A stretch of DNA of 64,000 nt from Lactonifactor sp. BIOML-A5 (GTDB lineage Bacteria; Bacillota; Clostridia; Lachnospirales; Lachnospiraceae), in contig NZ_WKYV01000015.1 in NCBI RefSeq assembly GCF_009677585.1, positions 57,624-121,623 on the forward strand, read 5' to 3'. A program made the translations under genes and the position numbers. Numbering within the stretch: the first letter of the stretch is position 1; the number at the start of each line of letters is the position of its first letter. The notes under the pieces are model-generated. The model searched no databases. It saw nothing but the letters and a program-made list of their open reading frames with translations, and was not told where the DNA came from. Below, piece by piece: positions 15,955 through 23,139 of the stretch.

Positions 15955-16076
15955 TCAATACCTAAGTGTAATGTACATTACTTTTTAACTAGTATTATCT
16001 TTACCTTTCTTTGCTAATATTGACGTTTGCAACCGTCTAATTTTTTATTCTCTAATTCCAAATGAAAGTTTCGTTT
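15775..16076. repeat. 302-bp segment bounded by a 15-bp inverted repeat (inverted relative to its gene)
   Basis: AAACGAAACTTTCAT (15775-15789) and ATGAAAGTTTCGTTT (16062-16076) are perfect inverted copies. Inside, both the 60-codon gene start and the leader motif TTTCATTTGGA (minus strand, 16056-16066) face the opposite way to every other gene around. Both facts say the segment has flipped. No recombinase gene adjoins it. Confidence 0.7.
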
Positions 16077-17222
16077 TTGAGTAAGTCAAAAAGTTACTCA
16101 GATATTGATAATATTGAATTGATAAGTTGGCGTGAACTTATTGATATGAATAAGGATCATTTACAAAAAATAGAAACATATTCTTTGAATTTAATCAAAG
16201 AAAAAATGAAGAAATATAAAGAGTATACTTCGCTTATCCCTGTATCAATGGGAAAAGACTCTATGGTTGTTGCTTATCTAATAAGAAGTTTATATCCAGA
16301 TACTAAAGCAATTTTTAATAACACTTCACTTGATTGTGCTGATACATACTTAATGGTTAAAGCTTTTCCTAATTGTGAAATTATGAATCCAGATAAAGGA
16401 TTTTACCAATATGTAGATTCAGACCATATGATTCCAACTAGATTTGCAAGGTTCTGTTGTAGAATTTTTAAAGTAGGAGTTATGGTTTCCAAGTTGGATC
16501 ATGAACATCCATATTTAATGTGGATGGGAATGAGAAATGAAGAATCATCTACAAGAGCTGGGTATGAAGATGAATGGATAAATGAATCCGAATGGGGAAG
16601 CACGAAATGGCAAGGGGTACTTCCTATTAGAAAATGGACGGAATTAGATATTTGGCTATATACCTTATGGAAGAATATAGATATAAATCCAAAATATAAA
16701 AAAGGATATAGTAGATGTGGGTGCCATTGTGCTTGCCCCTATTACACTAAGACAACATGGGTTCTTGATAGATATTTTTATCCAAAAGCTTATGCCAGAT
16801 GGAGAAAGATATTAAGAGATGATTTTGTATTAAATAAAAAGTGGTTGATTATGAATTGCACAATGGAAGAATACGAAACACAGGCTTGGAATGGTGGAAC
16901 TTTTAGAGACGAACCGACACAAGAAGTCATTAAAGAGTTTGCTAAATATAATAATTTAGAGGTTGAGATAGCACAAAAATATTTTAACAAATATTGTTCT
17001 GAATGTACTTATGGTAAAGATAAAGAAGGAAATCCAAAGCCAACAAGAATAAAATCAAAAGAAGTATTGGCTATGAATATGAAATTGCATGGTAGAAATA
17101 CAAATAAATTCCTATGCAAAAAGTGTCTTAAAAAATTGTATGACATGGATGATAAAAAGTGGGATGAACATGTAAAGTCATTTAAACAAGCTGGATGTGC
17201 TTTATTTGATAAAGAGGAATAA
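16062..17222 (+). CDS. PAPS-reductase-like PP-loop protein, lacking its N terminus in this orientation
   Basis: 386 residues from ATG 16062. The PP-loop SMGKDSMVVAYL (about residues 67-78) binds ATP alpha-beta phosphates in this adenylate-forming family; IFNNTSLDCADTY follows. A cysteine-rich insert CGCHCACPYY (about 222-231) and later C-x2-C pairs suggest metal or Fe-S binding. Family members reduce PAPS or work in sulfur or nucleotide modification; phage versions have no assigned substrate. There is no ribosome site before ATG 16062; the true start is on the inverted segment, so the gene is probably off as read. Confidence 0.82.
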   Translation: MKVSFLSKSKSYSDIDNIELISWRELIDMNKDHLQKIETYSLNLIKEKMKKYKEYTSLIPVSMGKDSMVVAYLIRSLYPDTKAIFNNTSLDCADTYLMVKAFPNCEIMNPDKGFYQYVDSDHMIPTRFARFCCRIFKVGVMVSKLDHEHPYLMWMGMRNEESSTRAGYEDEWINESEWGSTKWQGVLPIRKWTELDIWLYTLWKNIDINPKYKKGYSRCGCHCACPYYTKTTWVLDRYFYPKAYARWRKILRDDFVLNKKWLIMNCTMEEYETQAWNGGTFRDEPTQEVIKEFAKYNNLEVEIAQKYFNKYCSECTYGKDKEGNPKPTRIKSKEVLAMNMKLHGRNTNKFLCKKCLKKLYDMDDKKWDEHVKSFKQAGCALFDKEE

Positions 17223-17263
17223 GATATGAAACGTGAATTTTAAGAGGTGATTGGAGAAGTAAA

Positions 17264-17446
17264 ATGAAATATATTGCAGTCAGAACTTATGGTAATGGGA
17301 AACATATGAATAAGGTACATCCAATGTATTTTGACTACCTATCTCAGGTGGAAGCTTATGTTGCAGACTTAAATACGAAAGATACAGAAGATTCAGAAAA
17401 GTGGATTGTTATGCCAATAACAGAGTATGTCGGCAAGGTTTGGTAA
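17264..17446 (+). CDS. Small phage protein
   Basis: 60 residues (MKYIAVRTYGNGKHMNK...), GAGGTGATTGGAG upstream. Contains a predicted small alpha/beta unit; no family recognised. Confidence 0.55.
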   Translation: MKYIAVRTYGNGKHMNKVHPMYFDYLSQVEAYVADLNTKDTEDSEKWIVMPITEYVGKVW

Positions 17447-17460
17447 GGAGAGTGAATGAT

Positions 17461-17676
17461 ATGGTAGAGACAAGTAATGGTAGAAACTGTAGAGACTGCA
17501 GTAAATCTAATGTATGTAAGTATCAGGAAACAGTCGTTGAAGAGGTTGAAAAATTAATTAGTCAAGTTGATGAACTGAAATTACCATTATCTATAAATAT
17601 TAATTGTAGAGAATTTTCAGGTAGAGAATCAACAATAAGAGGTATGGAAGGAGAATTAATTGGTAGGAAAATATAA
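17461..17676 (+). CDS. Small cysteine-motif phage protein
   Basis: 71 residues: CRDCSKSNVCKYQE opens with C-x2-C-x5-C, then a helix and LPLSININCREF. This C-x2-C...CKY...(N/S)CxxF layout recurs in Clostridial phage proteins of unknown role. TAAGGAG is about nine bases before ATG 17461. The last codons overlap the next gene. Confidence 0.6.
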   Translation: MVETSNGRNCRDCSKSNVCKYQETVVEEVEKLISQVDELKLPLSININCREFSGRESTIRGMEGELIGRKI

Positions 17677-17998
17677 AGTAATTACTTTATGCGGTAGTAC
17701 GAAGTTTAAAAATGAATTTATAAAAGTGCAGAAAGTGCTTACCTTGCAGGAATACATAGTAATTTCGGTTGGTTTGTTTGGACACGCTGGCGATACCGAG
17801 GTTTGGTCAGAAGCTACAAAAGATATGTTAGACGATATGCATAAGAGAAAAATTGATATGGCTGATGAGATTTTTGTAATTAATAAGAATGGTTATATTG
17901 GTTCATCTACAAGATCAGAGATTGAATATGCTAAGTCAAAACAGATTCCAATAACATATCTAGAACCGGAACTATTTAATGGGGATACAATTAAATGA
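17660..17998 (+). CDS. Nucleoside 2-deoxyribosyltransferase-like protein
   Basis: 112 residues: VITLCGSTKFKNEF at the start, DMLDDMHKRKIDMADEIFVINKNGYIGSSTRSEIEYAKSKQIPITYLE at the end. The CGSTKF loop and GYIGSSTRSEIEYA segment match the deoxyribosyltransferase superfamily, which exchanges bases on deoxynucleosides. Likely part of nucleotide supply. TTG 17660 with GAAGGAGAATTAA. Confidence 0.65.
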   Translation: MVGKYKVITLCGSTKFKNEFIKVQKVLTLQEYIVISVGLFGHAGDTEVWSEATKDMLDDMHKRKIDMADEIFVINKNGYIGSSTRSEIEYAKSKQIPITYLEPELFNGDTIK

Positions 17999-18030
17999 AT
18001 TGCGACTTTTATTTGAAAAGAGGGATAAGT

Positions 18031-18358
18031 ATATTTAAATTAATACGCAATATTCTTGAAACATATCTTGAATTGCAAACTGAAAAACTTAAGGAAAACA
18101 GACGAATAAATTTTATCAGAAAGAGAAAGTGCTATTACAAAAGCAAAGGAATATGTTGGTGAAGAAGTAGAAATAATTGATACATTTTATACGAATTTTT
18201 CTTCAGACGCAAAACCCCTTGAATATCTGGCTAGAAGTATTGCTGATTTAGCAAAAGCGGATGTAGCATATTTTGCAAAAGGTTGGGATGAGAAGTGTGG
18301 CTGCAAGATTGAATATGAGTGTGCTACTCAATATGGAATTGCTACTATTACGGATTAG
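18031..18358 (+). pseudogene. DUF4406-like gene remnant
   Basis: In one frame 18095-18358 reads KTDE-stop-ILSERESAITKAKEYVGEEVEIIDTFY...KPLEYLARSIADLAKADVAYFAKGW...GCKIEYECATQYGI, the DUF4406 pattern (A-D-V-A-Y-F-A-K-G-W, G-C-x-I-E-x-E-C). A TAA (18107-18109) breaks it and no intact N terminus exists. Just upstream AAGAGGG at 18018-18024 precedes a 43-codon frame starting with ATA at 18031 in another phase; it may be a foreign gene start fused by deletion. Confidence 0.6.
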
Positions 18359-18366
18359 GAGAAAAT

Positions 18367-18627
18367 ATGAAAGTTGATATTTCAAAGAAAATTATTACTT
18401 TAGATAATCAAAAACTATCTGATGAAATTGAGAAATATGAGTGTATTAGCAATCAGACAGCGTACTTATTTATGAGTCAGAACACAATGAAAGCGTTGAC
18501 TGATTTAATAGCAACGAGAATTCCATTTATGGAAATTAATACAGATGATTGTATTCTTGCTAAATATAAGGAAAGAAAAGTATTTCAGAACGATGAGCTA
18601 GAATTTGGTGAAATAGAAATCCGATAA
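18367..18627 (+). CDS. Small phage protein
   Basis: 86 residues, alpha/beta character with IATRIPFMEINTDDCILAKYKERKVFQNDELEFGEIEIR at the end. TTAGGAGAAAAT precedes ATG 18367. No family recognised. Confidence 0.6.
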   Translation: MKVDISKKIITLDNQKLSDEIEKYECISNQTAYLFMSQNTMKALTDLIATRIPFMEINTDDCILAKYKERKVFQNDELEFGEIEIR

Positions 18628-18670
18628 AACTTCGATTTCATTTGGAGAATAGATAGGTGGAGGTGAAAAT

Positions 18671-18928
18671 ATGCATCATTTGGCATGTGATGAATTGGAA
18701 ATGCTTATTGAGGATTTAAAATCAAACAGTGCGGTAGGGAACAATTATCTCGACACATGGGATTATGAAGATGATTATTCTCATAATGAAATAGACAAAG
18801 CGAGAGATGATTTTTTAGAAGCTGCAAATGATTATTTATCCAAAAACAATTATCCATATATTATGAGAGAAGTATGTGAAAACGCTAGATTATGTGATAA
18901 AGATACTGGCGAGATATTAAGAGGATAA
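18671..18928 (+). CDS. Small acidic protein
   Basis: 85 residues, strongly acidic (EDLKSN..., DTWDYEDDYSHNEIDKARDDFLEAANDYL). AGGTGGAGGTGAAAAT precedes the ATG; upstream lies GAAATC...GATTTC hairpin and the CATTTGGAGAAT leader motif. Acidic mini-proteins in phages are sometimes DNA mimics, but nothing here proves that. Confidence 0.6.
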   Translation: MHHLACDELEMLIEDLKSNSAVGNNYLDTWDYEDDYSHNEIDKARDDFLEAANDYLSKNNYPYIMREVCENARLCDKDTGEILRG

Positions 18929-18946
18929 AGGTGGGGTAGAAGATAA

Positions 18947-19264
18947 TTGAGATTTTATTATGAAAACATTAGTGGCGATTCTGGGCATTTCACATTAAAG
19001 AAAACAGAAATTCCAAAAGCAATAATGTCAGCATGGAATATAGAAGCTGAATTATACATTGTTGCTGACAAGATAGACAAATGCAAAAAAGTAATAATAT
19101 TAATATTTGCACCATATGAAGGTAACGAAGTTAATAATGAATGGCTTAAAGACTATGGATTATATTTAAAAGACGGAGATGGATTTAGAGAATTACATTA
19201 TATAGCAGATGATAGTCTTGCGTGGAAACCTGATAATTGGGAAGGGATATTACAACTAATTTAA
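18947..19264 (+). CDS. Unknown phage protein
   Basis: 105 residues beginning MRFYYENISGDSGHFTLKK, beta-rich, ending LAWKPDNWEGILQLI. TTG 18947 with AAGGTGGGG upstream. No family recognised. Confidence 0.6.
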   Translation: MRFYYENISGDSGHFTLKKTEIPKAIMSAWNIEAELYIVADKIDKCKKVIILIFAPYEGNEVNNEWLKDYGLYLKDGDGFRELHYIADDSLAWKPDNWEGILQLI

Positions 19265-19281
19265 AAAGGAGAAGTTAATTA

Positions 19282-19512
19282 TTGAGAAGTAGAAATTTAA
19301 AAAGTAGAATCGCAGAGGGTGGAATTACCGCACTAGTTATTATTTTGATTATTGCGGTTGCGTATGGGTTTAGTTGGATTGTGACTTGTGGGATTATTAA
19401 GCTAATTACAATATGTTTTGGGTTAACTTTCAAGTGGAATGTTGCAACAGGTATTTGGTTAGTAATTTGTATTTTGAAATCTGTATTCAATATAACAGTT
19501 AAGAGTAAATAA
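19282..19512 (+). CDS. Small two-helix membrane protein
   Basis: 76 residues with two hydrophobic segments (about 14-40 and 50-68) and basic ends. The IAEGGITALVIILIIAVAYGFSW opening is typical of short phage membrane proteins. Start TTG 19282 with AAAGGAGAAG. Role unknown; superinfection exclusion or holin-like functions are only guesses. Confidence 0.65.
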   Translation: MRSRNLKSRIAEGGITALVIILIIAVAYGFSWIVTCGIIKLITICFGLTFKWNVATGIWLVICILKSVFNITVKSK

Positions 19513-19524
19513 GGAGACAAAATA

Positions 19525-19734
19525 ATGGTTAAAACAAAAATAACAGAAACAACAGAGAAATATGATAAAGACGGCAAACTCGTAGAGAGAATTATACGAG
19601 AAGAAACTACCGATGATGACACAATTTATTATTCACCACAGATTAATCCAATTATTAGTCCATATAGATATTCAGATACCTCAGATGGTGTTGAATATTT
19701 GAAATATCAACCAACATGTCATTGTTCTGAGTAA
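19525..19734 (+). CDS. Small phage protein
   Basis: 69 residues: a repetitive TKITETTEKYDKDGKLVERIIREETTDDD head and a proline/tyrosine-rich tail ending CHCSE. AAGGAGACAAAATA precedes the ATG. Common type of phage hypothetical; no function. Confidence 0.6.
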   Translation: MVKTKITETTEKYDKDGKLVERIIREETTDDDTIYYSPQINPIISPYRYSDTSDGVEYLKYQPTCHCSE

Positions 19735-19777
19735 TATTAAGTTGATGAATTGTTTCTTTCATTTGGAGAATAAATGA

Positions 19778-20271
19778 ATGACACATAAAAACAAAAAAAG
19801 AAAGGATAAGCAAAAAATGAAAGTAACAACAGAGTTAAAAATTTAATTAAAAGGTCGTTCTCTGAAAAGAGGGTATCTGTCGAAAGAGAAGCAAAAACTA
19901 CTTCACAAAAAGAATATGATAGCCTGCTTAAAAAGGTTGAACAGAGCAAAGAATATAAGCAATTAGTGAAAGCTGCCAATGCTTTTACGGAAGCGTTTGA
20001 TGAATACAAAACATCTAGCACATATGAAAGATCAAAACCATGGTATTCAACATCAATGTTTACTAATTTGCGATACAATATTGAGGCAAAGAATATTTTC
20101 GGTAGCAATATAACATCCTACATAAAGTACAATGATGAAACTATGGCATCCGTTAGAGAAAAGATAAAAGAAATTGATTTAGCGGAAGAGTCGCTTTTGA
20201 TTAAGTTGACGTATGAAAAGGATATTGAGACGATTCGCGCCATGCTTGCTGAATACGATATCACAATTTAA
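19778..20271 (+). pseudogene. Unknown phage gene with a frameshift in an A run
   Basis: GGAGAA then ATG 19778 gives MTHKNKKRKDKQKM..., which soon stops. Adding one A to the A6 run (19812-19817) joins it to the long frame NESNNRVKNLIKRSFSEKRVSVEREAK...KEYKQLVKAANAFTEAFDEYK...LAEYDITI ending 20271. Without repair only a start at GTG 19966 remains. About 165 codons in the repaired form; charged, helical, no family. Confidence 0.55.
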
Positions 20272-20399
20272 AAATAAAATTTCTGTTTCATCTGATGATG
20301 ATATTAACCTGTTTGACGGCAGATTAATATTTAAGACAACACACAATACATAAGTTCATAATTCACAAAAACAAACATTATAAACTTTTGTTGGGTGCT
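20272..20399. other. Intergenic region before the replication block
   Basis: A+T-rich; no gene and no convincing -35/-10 pair seen. A possible TTGACG lies near 20313 without a matching -10 at the right spacing. Confidence 0.35.
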
Positions 20400-20496
20400 A
20401 AAACAGCCACCCTTGGGATTTTGTACCCTAAAATAGCTGTTTTGGATATAGATTTTTACATAAATCTACCCTATTTAATCAGTTCCGAAAGGGCTG
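20400..20496 (+). promoter_or_regulatory. Structured 5' leader of the replication operon
   Basis: Three consecutive stem-loops: AAAACAGC/GCTGTTTT (20400-20407 with 20436-20443), TAGATTT/AAATCTA (20449-20455 with 20462-20468), and CAGTTCC-GAAA-GGGCTG with a GNRA loop (20480-20496). They lie 75-170 bases upstream of the SSB-like start. The 62-codon frame crossing them (20388-20576) has no ribosome site. No riboswitch class recognised. Confidence 0.45.
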
Positions 20497-20572
20497 TTCA
20501 TTATAAGTTATTAGCTTTAGGTAATTATTATTTTATTACAAATTTTAAACATATTATAGGAGGACTTTTTAA

Positions 20573-21529
20573 ATGAAAGAACTAAAAAACAGAGTAACAG
20601 TAACAGGTAAGTTGGTGAAGAACAACATCGAGGAATTCAAGACCAAGAAAGGTGAAGATGCTATCGGTGGTAGCCTTATTTTAAGAACTGCTGATAACAG
20701 TGAACATGAAATCAGATTCTATGCTAACAAGTATAAGAAGGATGAAAACAAGAACTTCACATCAGAAGAAAGCTATTTCTATCAGAAGTACATGGACGCA
20801 AAAGAAAATCTGAAGGATATTGAGCATTGTTCAGAAGGTGAAAATCCTGACATTATCTCTATTACAGATGGTATGTTCACAGACAATGACTTCAAGGGTA
20901 ACGATGGTAATGTAGTTTCTACAAATACTATCTCTGCAAGATTCATCAATAAGGTAGAGCCAAAGGATTATGATTCTACAGTATTGGAAGCTAAGTTTGA
21001 GGTAGAAGGTATTATCGAGAAGATTGAAGATGAAGTTGTTAAGAGTGTTCCTACTGGCAATCTTGTAGTAGTTATGAACGCTATTGGACAGACAGCAGAT
21101 GGATTTGGCAAGGATGCTGTTTACACAGCAGATAAGTTAATTCCTGTAAAGATGATTGTTGATAAGTCTATGGCTACTGCCTTTAGACAGGCTGGTTACT
21201 ACGAAGGTGCTTATACAAAGTTAGTTGGTACAGTTATCAACTCTGTTGAAATTGTTAAACAGGTGGAAAAGGCTGCGTTTGGTACAGATATCGAGAAGGA
21301 AGTAAGAAGTTTTATTCGTAAGAATGAAGTCAAGTCTGGTACAGCAGTTAGCACAATCTTTGAGCATGAACTTACTCAGGAAATTGTAGATGCATTAAAG
21401 GCTAAGAGAAAGGCTAAGTTAGCAGAAATTAAGAGTGGTAATGCAAATAGCGGAGAAGATTTGCCTTTCAAGCCTGATACTAGCACACCAGCTCCACAGA
21501 CTACATACAATCCATTCGCTCAGAACTAA
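20573..21529 (+). CDS. Single-stranded DNA-binding-like protein
   Basis: 318 residues. NRVTVTGKLVKNNIEEFKTKKGEDAIGGSLILRT looks like an OB-fold start, similar in style to phage SSBs; the protein ends in a low-complexity linker with EDLPF and NPFAQN, resembling the acidic or aromatic tails by which SSBs recruit partners. First gene of the replication block with ATAGGAGGACTTTTTAA upstream. SSB is an inference from fold-like pattern and context. Confidence 0.6.
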   Translation: MKELKNRVTVTGKLVKNNIEEFKTKKGEDAIGGSLILRTADNSEHEIRFYANKYKKDENKNFTSEESYFYQKYMDAKENLKDIEHCSEGENPDIISITDGMFTDNDFKGNDGNVVSTNTISARFINKVEPKDYDSTVLEAKFEVEGIIEKIEDEVVKSVPTGNLVVVMNAIGQTADGFGKDAVYTADKLIPVKMIVDKSMATAFRQAGYYEGAYTKLVGTVINSVEIVKQVEKAAFGTDIEKEVRSFIRKNEVKSGTAVSTIFEHELTQEIVDALKAKRKAKLAEIKSGNANSGEDLPFKPDTSTPAPQTTYNPFAQN

Positions 21530-21542
21530 TTAACATGACAAA

Positions 21543-21568
21543 GCCTATCTGAGTTATCTCAGATAGGC
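21543..21568 (+). terminator. Perfect 11-bp intercistronic hairpin
   Basis: GCCTATCTGAG-TTAT-CTCAGATAGGC, perfect 11-bp stem between the SSB-like and Sak4-like genes. No T run follows, so it is more likely an mRNA-stabilising or processing structure, or a partial attenuator, that lets SSB be made in excess. Confidence 0.6.
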
Positions 21569-21608
21569 AAATATTAAAAAATATTTATAAAGGAGATACA
21601 CATAATTT

Positions 21609-22598
21609 ATGATGATTAATTTATTAGATTTAACACCAAATAAGGTATCCGTAGACTTAACACAGTATTCAACAGTTCTTATGGGTGATACAGGTGTTGG
21701 TAAGACAACTACACTTATGAAGTTTTTAAAGGAATTAGTACCTGATAAAGAGCCGTTCTTCTTAGAGTTTGAAGATAGATTCCAGAATATCCCTGGTATT
21801 ATGGCAGTCAAGATTGATACAATGTCTGATTTTAAGTCAGTTATTGGTCAGTTAAGAAATCCTGCATTGAAGGAAAAGTTCTCTTGTATCGTAATCGACA
21901 CTTTGGACAAGTATGAAGAATTCTGTGAGAGATATGTCTTAGAGAATAGAGACGCTGAGATTCTTAAAGATGTTGGTGCATTTGGTGAAGGTTCTCTTCG
22001 TTTCAAGAGCGCATTAAGAAATATCGGTGTTATTCAGAGTCTTGGTTATACTGTTCATTTTATTGCACAGTCTACACATTCCAAGGACTTTGATACAAAG
22101 AAGGAAAGTGATGCTCTCAAGTTAAATAAGAATACATTCTCTTACTGTAGAGAAGCTGCTTTCTTAGTTGGTTATATGTATGCAGATGGTAAGGGTGAGA
22201 GATATATCACATTCAAGAAGTCTGATAAGTACCCTGACCTCAAGGATACATTTGGTTTACCAGAAAAAATCAATGTTAAAGATTTGAAATCTGTGTGGAC
22301 TAAGGCAGTTGAAGATTTGGGTGGAGATTTCACTACAAAGGAGAAGACTATTGATAAGACTACACCTGTTGAAGATTTTGAATCTATCAAAGCAAAGGGT
22401 ATTGAATTAGGTGGTTTATTAGCATCTAACGGACACTTAGCTGAAGCAACAGCAGTATTACAGAGAAATCTCGGTCTTGATGATAACGGTAATGTGAAGA
22501 TGTTTGATACTTTGAGAGATACACAGCTCGACTTAACTAAGGTTATTGTTATGGAACTCGAAGAACTCATTCAGAAGTTTGGTATTAAGACAAACTAA
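21609..22598 (+). CDS. Sak4-like RecA-fold ATPase
   Basis: 329 residues. Walker A GDTGVGKTT (26-34), Walker B-like SCIVIDTLDKYEEF (about 96), then GAFGEGSLRFKSALRNI and VHFIAQSTHSKD, the layout of phage AAA ATPases of the Sak4 group, which assist single-strand annealing or recombination. Neighbours SSB and helicase fit. AAAGGAGATACA upstream of ATG 21609. Confidence 0.75.
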   Translation: MMINLLDLTPNKVSVDLTQYSTVLMGDTGVGKTTTLMKFLKELVPDKEPFFLEFEDRFQNIPGIMAVKIDTMSDFKSVIGQLRNPALKEKFSCIVIDTLDKYEEFCERYVLENRDAEILKDVGAFGEGSLRFKSALRNIGVIQSLGYTVHFIAQSTHSKDFDTKKESDALKLNKNTFSYCREAAFLVGYMYADGKGERYITFKKSDKYPDLKDTFGLPEKINVKDLKSVWTKAVEDLGGDFTTKEKTIDKTTPVEDFESIKAKGIELGGLLASNGHLAEATAVLQRNLGLDDNGNVKMFDTLRDTQLDLTKVIVMELEELIQKFGIKTN

Positions 22599-22641
22599 TT
22601 ATTATGGGAGGGTAACACCTCCCAATGTAAAGTAGGTGCGT

Positions 22642-23139
22642 ATGGCTAGATTATCAACATGTAAGAGTTGTGGTAAGAAACTACAACCAGAAGAAAAATG
22701 TAGTCACGCTTCCAAAACATATTGCAAAGAATGTTATGAAAAAATCCTAAGAGATAGTGATGAATATAAGCAGTTAATAGAGTTTATTTGTACTCATTAT
22801 GAGATTGAAAGACCAACTGGTTTCATGTTGAAACAGATAAAAGATATGAGAATAGAATTTGGATGGTCTTATGCAGCTATGACTTATACATTATGGTACT
22901 GCAAAGAAGTATTAGGAAAGCAATTACTTGAAAAATATGGAGTTGCGTTGATTAAACACTTCTATGAAGAAGCGAGTAATTATTATTCTCAACAAGAAAA
23001 GATGAAAGAGCAGATGAAACGATTGGAAAATGTAGAAGTTAAAACAAAGGTTGTTAAGCGAAATCAGAGTAAATCTACTAACAGTAATTCATCACTTATC
23101 AATTTAGGAAATCTATTGGAAGGTGGTGACATTCATTAA
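22642..23139 (+). CDS. Zinc-ribbon protein of the replication block
   Basis: 165 residues. N-terminal CKSCGKK...CSHASKTYCKECY contains two C-x2-C pairs; the rest is helical (IRIEFGWSYAAMTYTLWYCKEVLGKQLLEKYG, then a charged coiled stretch). Position immediately before a DnaB-like helicase, with the stop overlapping the helicase start by 17 bases, suggests a helicase loader or replisome organiser, unproven. A hairpin GGGAGG...CCTCCC (22606-22623) precedes it. Confidence 0.6.
   Translation: MARLSTCKSCGKKLQPEEKCSHASKTYCKECYEKILRDSDEYKQLIEFICTHYEIERPTGFMLKQIKDMRIEFGWSYAAMTYTLWYCKEVLGKQLLEKYGVALIKHFYEEASNYYSQQEKMKEQMKRLENVEVKTKVVKRNQSKSTNSNSSLINLGNLLEGGDIH

Noticed and set aside
20388..20576. 62-codon open frame before the SSB-like gene
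   Set aside because: It has no ribosome site, overlaps three RNA hairpins and ends in the next gene's start; better explained as leader.
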